From the NCBI RefSeq assembly GCF_000315625.1, contig NW_005434671.1:1174729-1236064 (forward strand): a stretch of DNA of 61,336 nucleotides, in the 5' to 3' direction. Below the pieces are notes generated by a model. That model did not search any database, was not told the DNA's origin, and saw only the letters and a list, made by a program, of their open reading frames with translations. The position numbers were made by a program, and so were the translations under genes. Within the stretch, counting starts at the first letter, position 1, and each line of letters starts with the position of its first letter. Below, piece after piece: positions 1 to 11,074 of this stretch. Source of the DNA: Guillardia theta CCMP2712. Taxonomy: Eukaryota > Cryptophyceae > Pyrenomonadales > Geminigeraceae.

Positions 1-1436
1 TCCAACCCATTCTCGTCTTCCCCTTCTCCATCTTGTCCGAATCGCACTCGCTGTTCTTGATTCGCTCCCTTCTCCCTCCCTGGCTGCTCGCCCTCGTTCA
101 CAGGTAGCGGCCAGCGCTGCAGCTTCCGAGTCCGCTGTTCGTCCCATCCTTCCCTATTCCAATGCCACTGTTGTTCCACTTGCTGCTCACCTCCCTGCTC
201 TCTTTCCTGCTCCTCTTGACCCTCTTGCTCCTGCTTCCAAACACCCCGCTGCTGCATCCGCTGCAATCCATCGTCCTCCAACCCTGAGAGTTCATCATGC
301 CAGGCGGTTGGCAAACTTGGGCCTCCAGCTCGGTCTCTTTCAGCACCATCATCTACTCTTTGAACACTTCGAGAAGGAGCAGAGTAAAATGATTCCGGCG
401 AGGGTGAGATCCGGGGAGAGTAGTCTTCATTGGCGAGTGACCAGAAATTTCCTCCGCATTCAACGAGAGTTATCTGAGTTTTGAGCTTCTGAACCTCCCC
501 CTGCTGTGAAGAAGGATATACATACTCTTGCACCAACCCAGTTTCATTTATCACCAGACATCTGATCGGTACTGACCAGAATTCCGCCATGACTTGTTTG
601 GCAATGTTCCCTAGAGGCTGCCGATCTTCAACGATCCTTGAAAGGAAATCATCCACGTTTTCATCCTCCAAGTCGTCTAAGATGTTGTTCTGCTTGTCTG
701 CAAGATCCATCAAGTAGCTGGCGATGTCTTTGCGCATCTTCACAACGGCTGAAGGGATCCTCCACAACTTCACCCCATCCAACTCCTCGATAACAACCCC
801 GAAAGTGTAACCCATGAACTCAGCCTGTCGTCGGAGAGGAGGATGTACAAGAATCTGTTGAGAAACAGCCTCAAAGATGCTGTTGCCATTTGGATCCACC
901 CATAGCTCCTTCAATCCTTCTCTGTCTACCAACCTTGCTAGCTGAGCCAGGCCATCTGTGCACTTTGACAGATCAAACCCACCTGGGGACAGAGCAGCGA
1001 AATTGAGCATGGGTGATTCCGAGCCCGCTCTCATGGGAGAACTTCTAAACAAGCCAGCTCTGAATGGAGTCACAGGCAGAGGAAGCATGTTCATGGATGG
1101 CGACAAGGGATACGCAGTGGATCGAGAAACTGAGCGCATGGGGGTTGACGCCCTGGTGTTGTTGGCTGTCCATTGATCGATGAGCTTGTCAATTTCAAGC
1201 TGAAGTTGCCGAACTCCCGCATCGTCATCGTTCACTTCCTGCCTCTCGTTCATCCATGTTGACGTCACCTGCCCCAAGCGGTTTCGGAATTTCCCTTTTA
1301 CCGCACTGCGTTCTGGCCCACGAGCTTGGACAGAGGAAAACTTTCCTCGCAGCACATCTGTCTGCTGCAGGGAAGACGATGCTGAGCTGTACATTAAGGA
1401 CAGCAGGACGAGCCATGCCTTGCGAGCCAGCCTCAT
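1..1436 (-). CDS. OTU-like protein with signal peptide, catalytic residues lost (3' end outside window)
   Basis: The reading frame starts at an ATG at 1436 and stays open to the window edge (at least 478 residues), so the C-terminus is missing. The N-terminus MRLARKAWLVLLSLMYSSAS is a convincing secretory signal peptide. A basic/serine-rich stretch follows, then an OTU-type core near residues 190-330. The box that normally reads D-G-N-C-L-F is here D-P-N-G-N-S-I-F, so Ser replaces the nucleophilic Cys. The terminal box, normally H-Y-x-S-L, reads N-F-W-S-L, so the His is also lost. The tail is rich in Gln and Glu. OTU enzymes cleave ubiquitin chains; this one should bind rather than cut (inference). 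In a cryptophyte the signal peptide could send it to the ER or, through the ER, to the periplastid space. The fold call rests on motif pattern only. Confidence 0.6.
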   Translation of the reverse strand, partial: MRLARKAWLVLLSLMYSSASSSLQQTDVLRGKFSSVQARGPERSAVKGKFRNRLGQVTSTWMNERQEVNDDDAGVRQLQLEIDKLIDQWTANNTRASTPMRSVSRSTAYPLSPSMNMLPLPVTPFRAGLFRSSPMRAGSESPMLNFAALSPGGFDLSKCTDGLAQLARLVDREGLKELWVDPNGNSIFEAVSQQILVHPPLRRQAEFMGYTFGVVIEELDGVKLWRIPSAVVKMRKDIASYLMDLADKQNNILDDLEDENVDDFLSRIVEDRQPLGNIAKQVMAEFWSVPIRCLVINETGLVQEYVYPSSQQGEVQKLKTQITLVECGGNFWSLANEDYSPRISPSPESFYSAPSRSVQRVDDGAERDRAGGPSLPTAWHDELSGLEDDGLQRMQQRGVWKQEQEGQEEQEREQGGEQQVEQQWHWNREGWDEQRTRKLQRWPLPVNEGEQPGREKGANQEQRVRFGQDGEGEDENGL

Positions 1437-1838
1437 CTTCTACGCGTCCTCTTGAGAACTAGCCTACCTTGGAATCATCATCGGGGGCCAAGGATCTTCG
1501 TCCCCCCTTGTTAGCGGGTGCCCCTCGCTGCTAGTTCCCCCTCCTTGCATGAGACGTGCATGATATCTCAAAGAAACCACCAGTTTCACCTCTCCCTCCT
1601 CCCTTCCCTTCCCTGCCTGACTCCTTTCCCGTCTCTTTCCGCCCACACCATGCCCTTCGCAAAACCGTTACGTAATTTGGGACCAAGGCTGTTACGACCC
1701 GGCGCTGCTGGTCTGCCGGGCCCGGCGTGTTGACGGACGTATCCCCATGGCAAGGGAGCATGGCGGGTACCACAGGGACAAGAGCGGAGCCAGGAAGACA
1801 AGACCGAGGAGCAAGGAGCTGATGTGACAGGAAGACCC

Positions 1839-3210
1839 ATGTCGCAGGCTGCAAGCCATGAGCACCAGGAGTGCCTCGCTCAGTTGCTGGACCCTGACGC
1901 TAGCGCTGCCCAGATGTCAGCGTGCTGTGGCTCAGCTATGAAGCCCCTCCTGGCCTTTCATCTGTGCATGCCCTACATCGCTCCAGTAGTTGATAAAGCA
2001 GACGACGAGGAAAGCATCCGTCGAAGAGAACGGGCCTTGAAGCGAAGGAGGAGATGGAAAGACCACCCAGACGCTACGGTACCTCGCGACACATTGCTTG
2101 TGTTGAAAAGTATTGACTGTCAATCAGGATCCAAATTTGCTCCAAATTTTATCACAACCTCTTCGAGATTTGAAGGCACGCTTTCTGAATTTCAAGGGGA
2201 GCCTTTACTGCAAGGCATGTCCGAAATCGAAGCAGGTAGAGTTTCACTCAGAATTTGTTTGGATAAATGTATAGATCAGATTAACACTAGAGGAGACTCT
2301 TCGGACAACGATTTTCTGGGGGAGAAAGCTGAGGAGGGCAACTTCATCTTGGAGAACCATTGGAGGCAATGGGACGGTACAGAACAAGTAGTCGTGAGTA
2401 TCAAAACGAACATGTTCGTCCTCCCTCAACCGGTTCGCTTCTTCCTCGGGGACATCAACGAGGCTTTGAAAAGGCTCGATGTAGATCAGAAATTTCGGCA
2501 GATCGTCATAGATCCGCCGTGGCCAAGGTCTCATGTATCTGTTTTAGTTGTTGCTTCTAATCAGAATACAGCAAGAGCCGAGGGAAATATTACCGGACGA
2601 TGTCTACACAAGATATCGCAAAACTTGACGTGGGGAAACATCTTTTGCGTGGAGGGCTGTTAGCTATGTGGGTTACAAATGATGAGAAGCTTATTTCATC
2701 AGCAAAGGTAGAACTTGACTTGTATCAGCCTGCCTTTCCCACCTCGAATAGTTCACCTGCTCTGCTTATGCTCACCCTGTGCTTGTCACTTTCACACCCC
2801 CGTTCGCTTCATTTTGATTTGTTCTTGCCAGGATTGTATTTTGAGCTCGTGGGGCCTCGTGTGCTGTGCTACGTGGTTTTGGATCAAAGTCACCTGTCAG
2901 GGCGACCTCGTTTCGCCATTGGAATCTCCTCACAAGAAACCGTTTGAGCAACTGCTGATAGCTTGTCGAGCGTCAGAGGTCCATTCCTTCAAAGTTCCAA
3001 ATCACAAAGTGCTTGTCAGCATGCCAGCTCAACATTCTCGAAAACCATTCATTGGGGATATTCTCTGCAAGTACACAAGGAATGTGGAAGAATCGGTGAT
3101 CCCCTTCTTGCCAGCTCTGTCTCGAAGATTTGACTTCGTGCCATGTCAAGGATCATGAAGGCAAAGGTCCCTTTCAAGAAGGATTTGAACTGTTTGCGAG
3201 GGAGGTCTGA
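1839..3210 (+). CDS. METTL4-like MT-A70 family N6-adenine methyltransferase
   Basis: The catalytic D-P-P-W motif of MT-A70 methyltransferases lies at about 2512-2523. It is followed after splicing by YYRTMSTQDI, GGLLAMWVTN, a WFWIKV..G block, SPLESPHKKPFEQLL and SRKPFIGDIL, all typical of the METTL4 branch. This branch makes internal m6Am in U2 snRNA and has been linked to DNA 6mA. Intron 1 is 2528-2571 (44 bp, read directly). Intron 2 starts after the codon for K in LISSAK and ends near 2830. A third short intron after KYTRNVEES leads to the final exon reading FELFAREV and stop at 3210, matching the family's usual ELFAR ending. The ATG at 1839 is the first in frame. The N-terminal half is not conserved enough to recognise. 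Confidence 0.85.
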
Positions 3211-3377
3211 ATTGCACGTGAGAATTCATTCAATTGTATTGATGACTTGAATGCTGTAACAGTTGAGGCGTGGATGGACGTCAGTTGGGGATGAATGCTT
3301 GCTCTTTCAAGGAATCTCTTCGTTTGAGTCTGAATGAATGAATGATCTGAGTCTGAGAGCTGAAGGCCAGGTCCCTC

Positions 3378-3563
3378 ATTGTCCTCGTACTGATTTTTAA
3401 CTTAACTTTGAGTAAAGGCCCGGTGAGCACCCTAGCAACCAGTTCACTACTGAGTTAAGTTCGGCACCGTTACTCGAAGTCAAGTTAACCGTTACAGTAA
3501 AAGAGAAATCAACGAAGGACAAACATTACTCAAAGTTAAGTCAAAGATCAGTACGAGGACAAT
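3378..3563. repeat. Inverted repeat, 38-bp arms (MITE-like candidate)
   Basis: The left arm at 3378-3415 and the right arm at 3526-3563 are reverse complements over 38 bp with two mismatches, and they enclose about 110 bp. The outer ends begin ATTGTCCTCGTACTGAT. No clear target-site duplication is visible. A further copy of the right arm plus its flank, in the same direction, lies at about 3664-3711 with a few changes. This fits a small non-autonomous DNA element or a long hairpin. Nothing in it codes for protein. Confidence 0.65.
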
Positions 3564-3897
3564 CAGGAGAGTAGAGGAGGGCGCGGCTTGACCCTGACGG
3601 CCTACCGGGTCGCACAGGCCATACCGTAAGAGAAAAAACAGCGAGAACCAACCCTCACAATCTTTTACTCAAAGGTAAGCTAAAGATCAGTACGGTACGA
3701 TCAGGAGAGTCGATGTGACAGAGTCACAGGTGACGTGAGCCCTGACAAACAATTTGGTGCTCAGTGTAACGCTTTATGGTGTTGTAACCGTGGCCGTGAC
3801 TCTGCGCAGGGACGTACCGTACCGTGACTGACATACGCCCCTTGGACAAGGGTGCTAAGGGGCTAATTAGCTGACGGGGGTTGCTCCTCCGAAGTCA

Positions 3898-3989
3898 GAG
3901 GAAAGAGGGGTACTGGGAAAGTCACCGGTGGGGGGGCTCTCCTACCAAGTCAATGAGGAAAGAGGGGTACTGGGAAAGTCACCGGTGGG
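3898..3989. repeat. Direct repeat, 2 x 35 bp
   Basis: The unit starting GAGGAAAGAGGGGTACTGGG occurs at 3898-3932 and again at 3955-3989, identical over 35 bp, with AAGTCA just upstream of both. This is a recent local duplication in intergenic DNA. Confidence 0.8.
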
Positions 3990-4605
3990 TAGACGCATTT
4001 GCATGGTCATGTGAGGGGTGTCACTTGGAGTGAGCAATCGGACTCGGGGGGTAGGGTAGCCAAAAGGGGACCAACAGTCATAGGGAGATAGGGGTGTAGA
4101 GGATGTTCGGAGATCGGGTCACGGTGTGATTCGATGGGGTTGTTTGTTGACGGTAGGGACTGAGTTTGCCGGGGTACTTGTAGTGCAGTTGACTGGTTGA
4201 ATGGTAGGTGGGGTGGTTGGATCGGGAGGGTTGCTGCCCAACCAAGAGGTCGTTGACAAGGAAAAAAGGATGGAAGACCTTTTAACGTTTGATGTGGGGT
4301 GGTGTCAGGGTTCAGGGGGGTGGGGTCATAGTCTCCACCGGTGTATCTTAATAAGTAAATAGGGGGTTCACAGGTGCAAAAGGAAAGACCGAAAGTTTCT
4401 TTTTACAAGTTATGTAGAATTAAAATATTCTATAGAAGAGGATTGCCATGGCGGTGTGCCAATGCGTCAGTTAGGCCAAGCTATGCGAGAGGATGAAGAA
4501 GAGGTCTAGATGAAGGGAAGAGACAGGTCAGCACGAGACGACACTTGAAGATGAAGGAAGAGGAGAACAGAATCCCATGAAGGAGGGCAAAAGAGGCTTC
4601 TATTG

Positions 4606-7600
4606 ATGATATCAGAGCAACAAGGGGAGAATCTTGCTGACTCTCACATCGGCCAGATCATTCGCCGCGAAGAGTATGAGAATACAAGTATTCATGAGCG
4701 GAGGAAGCAAAGGGACCGCAGGGAGAGCAGTACGTGCACGGGCGCTGCAGCCCTTGAGGAACTTGTTGTTGACGCAGAATCGGGTGAGGACTTCAACCAG
4801 TCAGATACGAATACAGACTCTTTGCAGCAAAGTGAGGGAATGCTGTCATCTTGGAAGAGGAGAATAAGCTCTCCAGGCTTGTTCCGAAGAAGCTCACTAC
4901 TGTTTGGGGGATTAAAGTCTGTGGAAGACTCAATGAAGGCAACTTTTCTATCAGAATGGAAGGAGGAATTCAAGGAGATGAACTATCAGCCAACCGCAAT
5001 TCTTTTGTTCACTTACCTCTCAGTACCTTGCTTTGCTCTCTTTTCTTGTCTCGGTGAATAATTTGAGCAAGGAAGGATTCGTAGATTGGAAGTACATTCC
5101 AGGCTCGACATACTTGCTCAGCAGTTTGATATGTTGCACGCTGGCAGGCATGTTCACCATGAAGAAGTATCGTTTGTTTTGCATGAGGAACTATGAATGT
5201 TTGATCACGCTGTATTTGGTGCAATACGTCTCCGTTATCGTCATGTCTGCATGGCTGACAGAGATCGGCAACGTCCTCTTTTCGAAGGACAACGGGCTGG
5301 TTGCTTTTAACAGCACAACCTCCAAAGGGAGGTTCCAGAGAATCTGTCAAGAGCTCGATCCTGCGAAAGTCATGCTTCTTTCAGCAAATGTGAAGCCGTC
5401 AGGATGCGATACGCTCATCATCAATGGCAGGCAGATGGGGATTTACATGAATGCTTTCCTGGAGCTCATTGTCTTTAGTCTGCACTGGAGAAGAACCTTG
5501 ATAATATCCATTTACATGGTGGTCTTGCTGATTGTTGCAGTGCTTTCCAGCGGAACATATGTTCTTTCGCTCATCACAGCTTCCGTCTTCTTCATTATTG
5601 CTGGTCTCTCCTCCAGTTTCTTCTGTTTTGTTCGTCAAGAGAATGAGAAGCAGACTTTTGCGATCGCTAAGCGGACTAGGTTTGCGTCAGAGCAAAGCAG
5701 AAATCTTGTGAACACCCTGATGCCCGAGAACGTCTTATCGCGGATCACGACCTTGAAATCGAAGGAGTTCGTCGGAGTCACGATACCGCGATGTACTATC
5801 ATGTTCTGCTCTCTCGCTCCTCAAGATGTCATACAGAAAGAATCTTCGCAGAAGATCTTCAACTTCCTTGACTCCGTCTTTGAGACATTCGATTCCAAAG
5901 TGCAACAGTACGGCATGTACAAGTATCAACACGTCGGTGACTGGTACATCATCACCTGCCCTCGAGCTGCAGCTCCGTTCGATGAGGCAGAGCAGTCAAG
6001 AGGCTATCCATCTGAGTACGCCTCGAGGATGGTGAAGTTGGCCAAGAGCCTGATGGACATCGCGGCGATGCAGAAGATCGGCAGTACCCCTTTGAGCCTC
6101 AAGGTAGGGATCAGCTATGGCAGCGTCGCAGGAGCTGTCATTGGGATGCATCGAGCCTTCTACTGTGTGTACGGGGACACGACCAACACGGCGGCAAGGA
6201 TGTGCAAGTACTCCCAAGGGGCTCAGATCTTGTGCACGAAAGCGTTTGCTGACCTGCTGGAGACGTGCTCAATGGTGGAAGCTGACTGCCGGTCTGAGGG
6301 GACCATCGACATCAAGGGGAAGGGGGCGATGGAAGTCTTCTCGATCGAGGTGAAGGGGCCGTCAGATCCGCTCGGAATGGAACGACGATCCGCCTCCATC
6401 TCAGGGGTCTCCACGCATTCCTCACTCTCTGCCTCCGTTGTTGGGATGAAGTTGGAACACTTGAGCGCGCAGAGCAGAGAGTTGCTCAAGAGCGATCAGT
6501 ACAGGATCGGCAGACTATGGTGCCAGTTCAAAGATGCAACCTCAGAGGAGCTGTTTCTCAATCAGAGTCTGAATACTCACCGTCTCAAGCTGACCATTGG
6601 CATCGCTCTTCACTTTTGCGCAGTTTTCCTGCAATTTCATATGGTTGTGTTCCCGGAGTATTCCTACAATTATGCCAACTTTGGAGCTTCGCAGCTTGAG
6701 GAGGAAAAGAAGATTGTGTTTCGCGCACTGACGATTCATCTTGTGATCTCAGGTTTGTGCAGCGCTTGTCTTGTGGCTGGGATGTGGACTTTCCAGTACA
6801 AGTTGCTCTTGTATCAATGGATCTTCGTGATCATGAAGCTGGTGTTTCTCTCTATCTGTGTTTATGCAAACAAGCATGAAGCTCCTCTCTCATGGACTCT
6901 TTGTTTTCCTTTCTTGTTTGTTGCTGCCCAGTCCAATTCCTGTGGTATTCAATTCAATCAAGCCCTCGTCGTTTGGATTGTCAGTATCATCACCTTCGTA
7001 GCCTGGACCGTCTCCAAGTCTTCGCGCAATTATCTCGTGGAGGACTTGGTCATCCTCCTCCTCACCGGCATCGTCGCGCTCATCGTCGTCCGGGTCAGCG
7101 ATCGCTCGGAGCGATTCCGGTGGAGGATGCATCAGGTGTTCAACATCGAGTCATGTCGGCTCAAGGAGATCCTCTCTGACCTCATGCCCTCCAACGTGGC
7201 AGAGGACATGATGAGCAACTCGATGAAGCAACCTTGTCAGATGGAGCTCGCTGTCGTGCTCGAGCTCGATCTCTGCAACTTCACGACGCTCTCGCAAGGA
7301 ATGGATCCAATCGAGCTTGCCAACATGATCCATCGGGTCTTCTCCAAGTTCGATCTCATCGTGCAAGACAAGGGGTTGTTCAAGATGGATACAGTAGGCG
7401 ATGCTTACATCGTCTCCGGTTGGCTACCGCAGGAGAAGGGATGGAGGTTGAAGAAGGAAACCAAACAAATCTGTCATTCTATGCTTGACCTCGCGCGCTC
7501 AATGCTCACAATCGTGCAAGAGCAATCGCTGGGAGAGAACAGCACCCTGAGCTGCAGGATCGGCGTCTCCATCGGCATGGTGGCATCTGGCATCTTGGGA

Positions 7601-8083
7601 AAGATTCAGTCACGGTTTCATATCATCGGACAGGCTCTGAAGGAGGCGGAGCAGCTCGAACATGACGCGCAAGTCAACTCAGTTCATGTCTGCGACTCCT
7701 TCCTTCGAATCCTCGCTGTGGACAAGGTCGGGGATCCCCCGCACCCTCCTGCTTCTGTGATGGAACGGAAGAAGGCGATGAAAGAGGGCAGGTCTCTAAA
7801 GCAGCTCTTTGGGCATTCGAACAAGACCAACGAGGAGGACGAGGAGGAGAAGGCTGTAAGCAGACATTTCAGCAGAAGCGCCTCACAGATTCTCCTTGAG
7901 CTGGACGAGGTAGTCAGCCCTGATGGCTGGGACCTCATCGAGACTCGGGAGTTTCACCCTCCTATCAGCGATCAGGATGACGCCAACGCGTCCGTGGCGT
8001 TCAAGCTGCTCGAACCGTCAAAGACAAGTCACGTGCTGAGACCGCAGCCTCCTCAAGTCTCGATGAGCAGAGTACCGCTGTAG
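4606..8083 (+). CDS. Membrane-bound class III nucleotide cyclase with two transmembrane/catalytic cassettes
   Basis: The spliced protein has about 1142 residues. One intron, 5023-5071 (49 bp), joins the N-terminal exon in phase 0. Two hydrophobic cassettes each precede a class III cyclase domain. C1 (about 5760-6340) has lost the first metal Asp: the box reads MFCSLAP. It keeps HVGDWYI and the transition-state block YGDTTNTAARM. C2 (about 7240-7700) keeps both metal Asps in LELDLCNFT and DTVGDAYIV but has lost the Asn and Arg (IIGQALKEAEQLE). One working site is therefore predicted, with metals from C2 and Asn/Arg from C1. That is opposite to vertebrate adenylyl cyclases and like the swapped guanylyl cyclases of ciliates and apicomplexans. 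Base-selecting positions are Gln and Cys in C1, so cGMP is somewhat more likely than cAMP. The removed intron would otherwise extend the first membrane helix, so a frameshift there is a possible alternative. Confidence 0.85.
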
Positions 8084-8483
8084 GGTCATGATCTCAACCA
8101 GTGTATGATGAATGTTGCAGTCAATAAATTACTGTCAGGTGAACTTGTGTTGACCCGCGTCAGCTCAGCTCGAGCCTGGCAGTGACCATGGCTGCGAGTT
8201 CAGTGAGGGCAGCATGATTGGAACGGCCGCCGCTTGAGCCGGCAAAACTTGCCAAGTCGGACTCAGATCGTGAAGATCGTAGCCTACAGTTGAAACTACT
8301 GAGGAAAATCCTTTTACAGGTTTTTTGTTTCACTTCCCTGGCATGTCGCAATGCGGCGCTTGTTGGGCTCCGTGCAGCCTGCGATCGGCGACATGGCAGC
8401 GAAGAGGATCCGCCCCGAGCAGACCGAGGACAAGAGAGAAGCTAGTGACCATGAGAGGATGCTGTGAGAGTGATCCGAACAAG
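8084..8483. other. Intergenic spacer
   Basis: This is 400 bp between two genes on the same strand. An AATAAA-like signal (CAATAAATTA) lies about 40 bp after the cyclase stop and could serve for polyadenylation. No conserved frame, repeat or RNA gene is visible. Confidence 0.5.
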
Positions 8484-9756
8484 ATGTGGATGAAAAGATC
8501 CCACGTCCTGGGCCTGATGCTGTCGTGCTTGTCCATTCCCTGGATAGCTGGAGCTGAGCATCCTAGAAGCAAGAATCACAACTCCGCACGAGACAATAAG
8601 ATTTGGGATGATGAGATCCCTGTAACTGGCTACAAAGTCGTCAGAAGGTATGAACACGATCAGCGTTCGTTCACACAGGGGTTAGAGTTCGATGGCGAGG
8701 ACACAATGCTGGAAGGGACAGGACTCTATGGAAAATCTCTGCTTCGACGACTACGCTACAAGGACAGCAAGTTAGCACGTCTATTGCCGTCTTGCCATCT
8801 CTCTGAATCATTGGCAGGGTGCTTCAAGAAACTGCCCTGGATGAGGATCTATTCGGAGAAGGGATCACGGTCTATCAGGATTTTATCGTTCAGTTGACAT
8901 GGAAGGAGAATGTTGCGCTCGTCTACGACAAGAACTCTTTAGAGCGGAAAGGATCGTTTACCTATCCCTACGAAGGATGGTAACTTCAATCTGACTCCAC
9001 CACTGGATGAACTTCTTGGCAGGGGAGCCGTCACAATGGGTGACTCGTTGATTACGACAGATGGGACCAACGTTTTAAGGTTCTGGAGTTACGGGCCAGA
9101 CGGCTCCGGGCTCGAGCAAGAATGGACTGAAACCAAGTCTGTCAAGCTCGTGGACAAACATGGCAATGAAGCCAAAGATGTTGTTTGGAAGCGACCAGAT
9201 GGTTTTGATGTTCCAGTGTTGTTTTGCGTGAAGTGACTTGGCAAGCACAGGTGTGGCGGTGAGGATTGCGATCCGGCTGAACGAGCTAGAGAATGTGGAG
9301 GGAGAACTTTGGGCAAACTTGTGGCCGACAGAGACAATCATAAGAATTGATCCGAAGTCAGGAAGAATCTTGGTGAGCTCTGTGTTGAATCGATCCCTAC
9401 CACTCTGCCCTGCTCATGTGAAGGATCAGGGCTGGGTTGACCTCCGCGGACTTCGACGCGAGTGTGAGAAGATCGCTGGCCCAATGAAACAGCTTGACGT
9501 TCTCAACGGTATCGCCTTCCACAAGGGCTCGCAAGGGCGCAAGCTTATCGTCACAGGCAAGTGGTGGCCGCGCAGTTTTGAAATCGAGCTTATCGGAAGC
9601 TCTCCCACCTGTACGGCGAAGGACGGAGACTATAGACAAGAAGCTGCTTGTCATTCGCTTGCCTGGCCTCCCTCCAGGCATGCAGGATCCGGTGAAGTTT
9701 CCCTCTCCAACTCAATTTCTCGTCAAATTATCCCTGAGATGAACTTCGGGGATTGA
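8484..9756 (+). CDS. Glutaminyl-peptide cyclotransferase, plant type (secreted)
   Basis: Five exons join cleanly: 8484-8770, 8818-8979, 9023-9201, 9251-9372 and 9430-9756, with introns of 43-57 bp. The N-terminus MWMKRSHVLGLMLSCLSIPW is a signal peptide; an upstream ATG at 8451 is possible. Family blocks appear in order: RSFTQGLEF, LEGTGLYGKS, DLFGEGITV, YEGWGAVTM, LNELENVEGELWANLW, GWVDLRGL and DVLNGIAF with TGKWWPRSFEI. This single-domain beta-propeller family converts N-terminal Gln to pyroglutamate on secreted peptides. The roughly 45-residue tail after SFEIEL is longer than usual and not recognisable, so the last exon may have a different 3' end. Confidence 0.9.
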
Positions 9757-10000
9757 TGTAGTAACTCACTGAAGAAGATCGGAATATTAGGAGATGTTAA
9801 TAGTAGACAACTTAATGTGATGGTAATGCAGATCAACCAAGGGCATGCTCTTGCTGCGATGCAAATGCCGTCACCTGTGAAATTTCTTGCTTAGGAAGAT
9901 AATCGCATGCACTAAAATGAACGGCAAGGAACCTTGTCGTAATCGCTCTTGATCTTGGCCTCTAATCTTTTCATCATCGCAATGGCTCGCTGCTTCTTCG

Positions 10001-11074
10001 TCAAACTGTTCTCCTGCGACCCAAGGATATCAAATCATCTGGCGCATCATGGATGGAGCTTACATGCAAGTCTTGAATGAACTTGGACACCTTCTTACTG
10101 TCCACCGCAGAATCCTTGTCTTCGTGCGATACTGAGCACGACTCAACAGTGCAGTCCGGTTTCTTGTCTGCCTTGATCACGGACTTGGAATGTCTTGAAG
10201 TCTTCTGCACAGCTTGTTTCGGATTGATCGTAGTCTGCCTCTCATTACGCTTCTGGTCGCTCTGCAGAGTACCGCGTCCTTCCTGTTCACGAAGTTGATG
10301 AACATGCAGCATTTCGGTGCTGTCCTCGTCCTTCATTGCAGTGACTGGAAGAGCAATCACCTGAGCCTTGAGATCATCCCGATGTTTGACTTTCTTTTCC
10401 GTTTCCATCCCCGAAGAGTCCGAGCCTTCTTTCTTCACCTTGATCTGTCGTCGAGTGCCTGACTCGTGTCGCTCTACACCATGCCCTTGATTAAATTTCT
10501 CGAGATTGCGTTGCACATCTTTTAGTTTCAGTTTGAGCTCTTCCTCTTTCTTCTGAGAACTTTGTTTTAGCTCGTTCAGAGACTTCACAATTTCATCTTC
10601 TTTTTCCTCGGCAAAAAGTTTTACCTCCCCAGATTCTTCCTCTTTCAACAGTTCGGAGATTTGATTATTCCGATGCGAGTAGATGCTTCTAAGCTGGACC
10701 CCCAGCTTGTCAAGGCGTTGCATTGCTTTATGGTCAACAGCTCTCATCTTCTTGACGTATGAAATCTCAAGATGACTGAGTTCTTTCGCCCATTTGCTCT
10801 CAACAGACCTGATTCGGCCAGCCGCTTCACCATGTTTGCTCGTGGAATTGCTTCCACGCGGGCTGTAAGAGACAGAAGCCATGGCCATGCTTTGATCGCT
10901 TTGTTGAGATCTCGAACCGATTGGGTAAGTGTACAGCAAGAACACGGTGGACGAGAGCATCAATGCAGCGAAACTAAATGCCAGCATCCGCGAGTCTCTC
11001 TTGCGTACAGTCTTCCGCACTTGACAAGCAGAGAAGTGAACGGGACCGAAGGGAAAGTCGGGAGGATGCGCCAT
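10001..11074 (-). CDS. Membrane-anchored coiled-coil protein, unknown function
   Basis: This is a single frame of 357 codons from the ATG at 11074. A short N-terminal stretch is followed by one membrane segment (MLAFSFAALMLSSTVFLLYT). A Ser-rich linker and a long charged coiled coil follow, with heptad-like LNELKQ and LKLKDVQRNLEKF around residues 100-220. The C-terminal half is Lys/Glu-rich and low in complexity. No family is recognised. The frame extends upstream of this ATG into AT-rich, Phe-rich sequence that looks non-coding, which is why the internal ATG was chosen. Confidence 0.6.
   Translation of the reverse strand: MAHPPDFPFGPVHFSACQVRKTVRKRDSRMLAFSFAALMLSSTVFLLYTYPIGSRSQQSDQSMAMASVSYSPRGSNSTSKHGEAAGRIRSVESKWAKELSHLEISYVKKMRAVDHKAMQRLDKLGVQLRSIYSHRNNQISELLKEEESGEVKLFAEEKEDEIVKSLNELKQSSQKKEEELKLKLKDVQRNLEKFNQGHGVERHESGTRRQIKVKKEGSDSSGMETEKKVKHRDDLKAQVIALPVTAMKDEDSTEMLHVHQLREQEGRGTLQSDQKRNERQTTINPKQAVQKTSRHSKSVIKADKKPDCTVESCSVSHEDKDSAVDSKKVSKFIQDLHVSSIHDAPDDLISLGRRRTV

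Larger units (their letters stand above)
3211..4605. other. Intergenic region rich in short repeats
   Basis: No coding frame can be supported here. The stretch holds a 38-bp-armed inverted repeat, a related third copy of its arm, a 35-bp direct repeat and several G-rich GGGGTAGGG or GGGGTGGGG runs (about 4046-4058 and 4312-4330). It separates the end of the methyltransferase gene from the start of the cyclase gene and probably contains the cyclase promoter. Confidence 0.6.
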
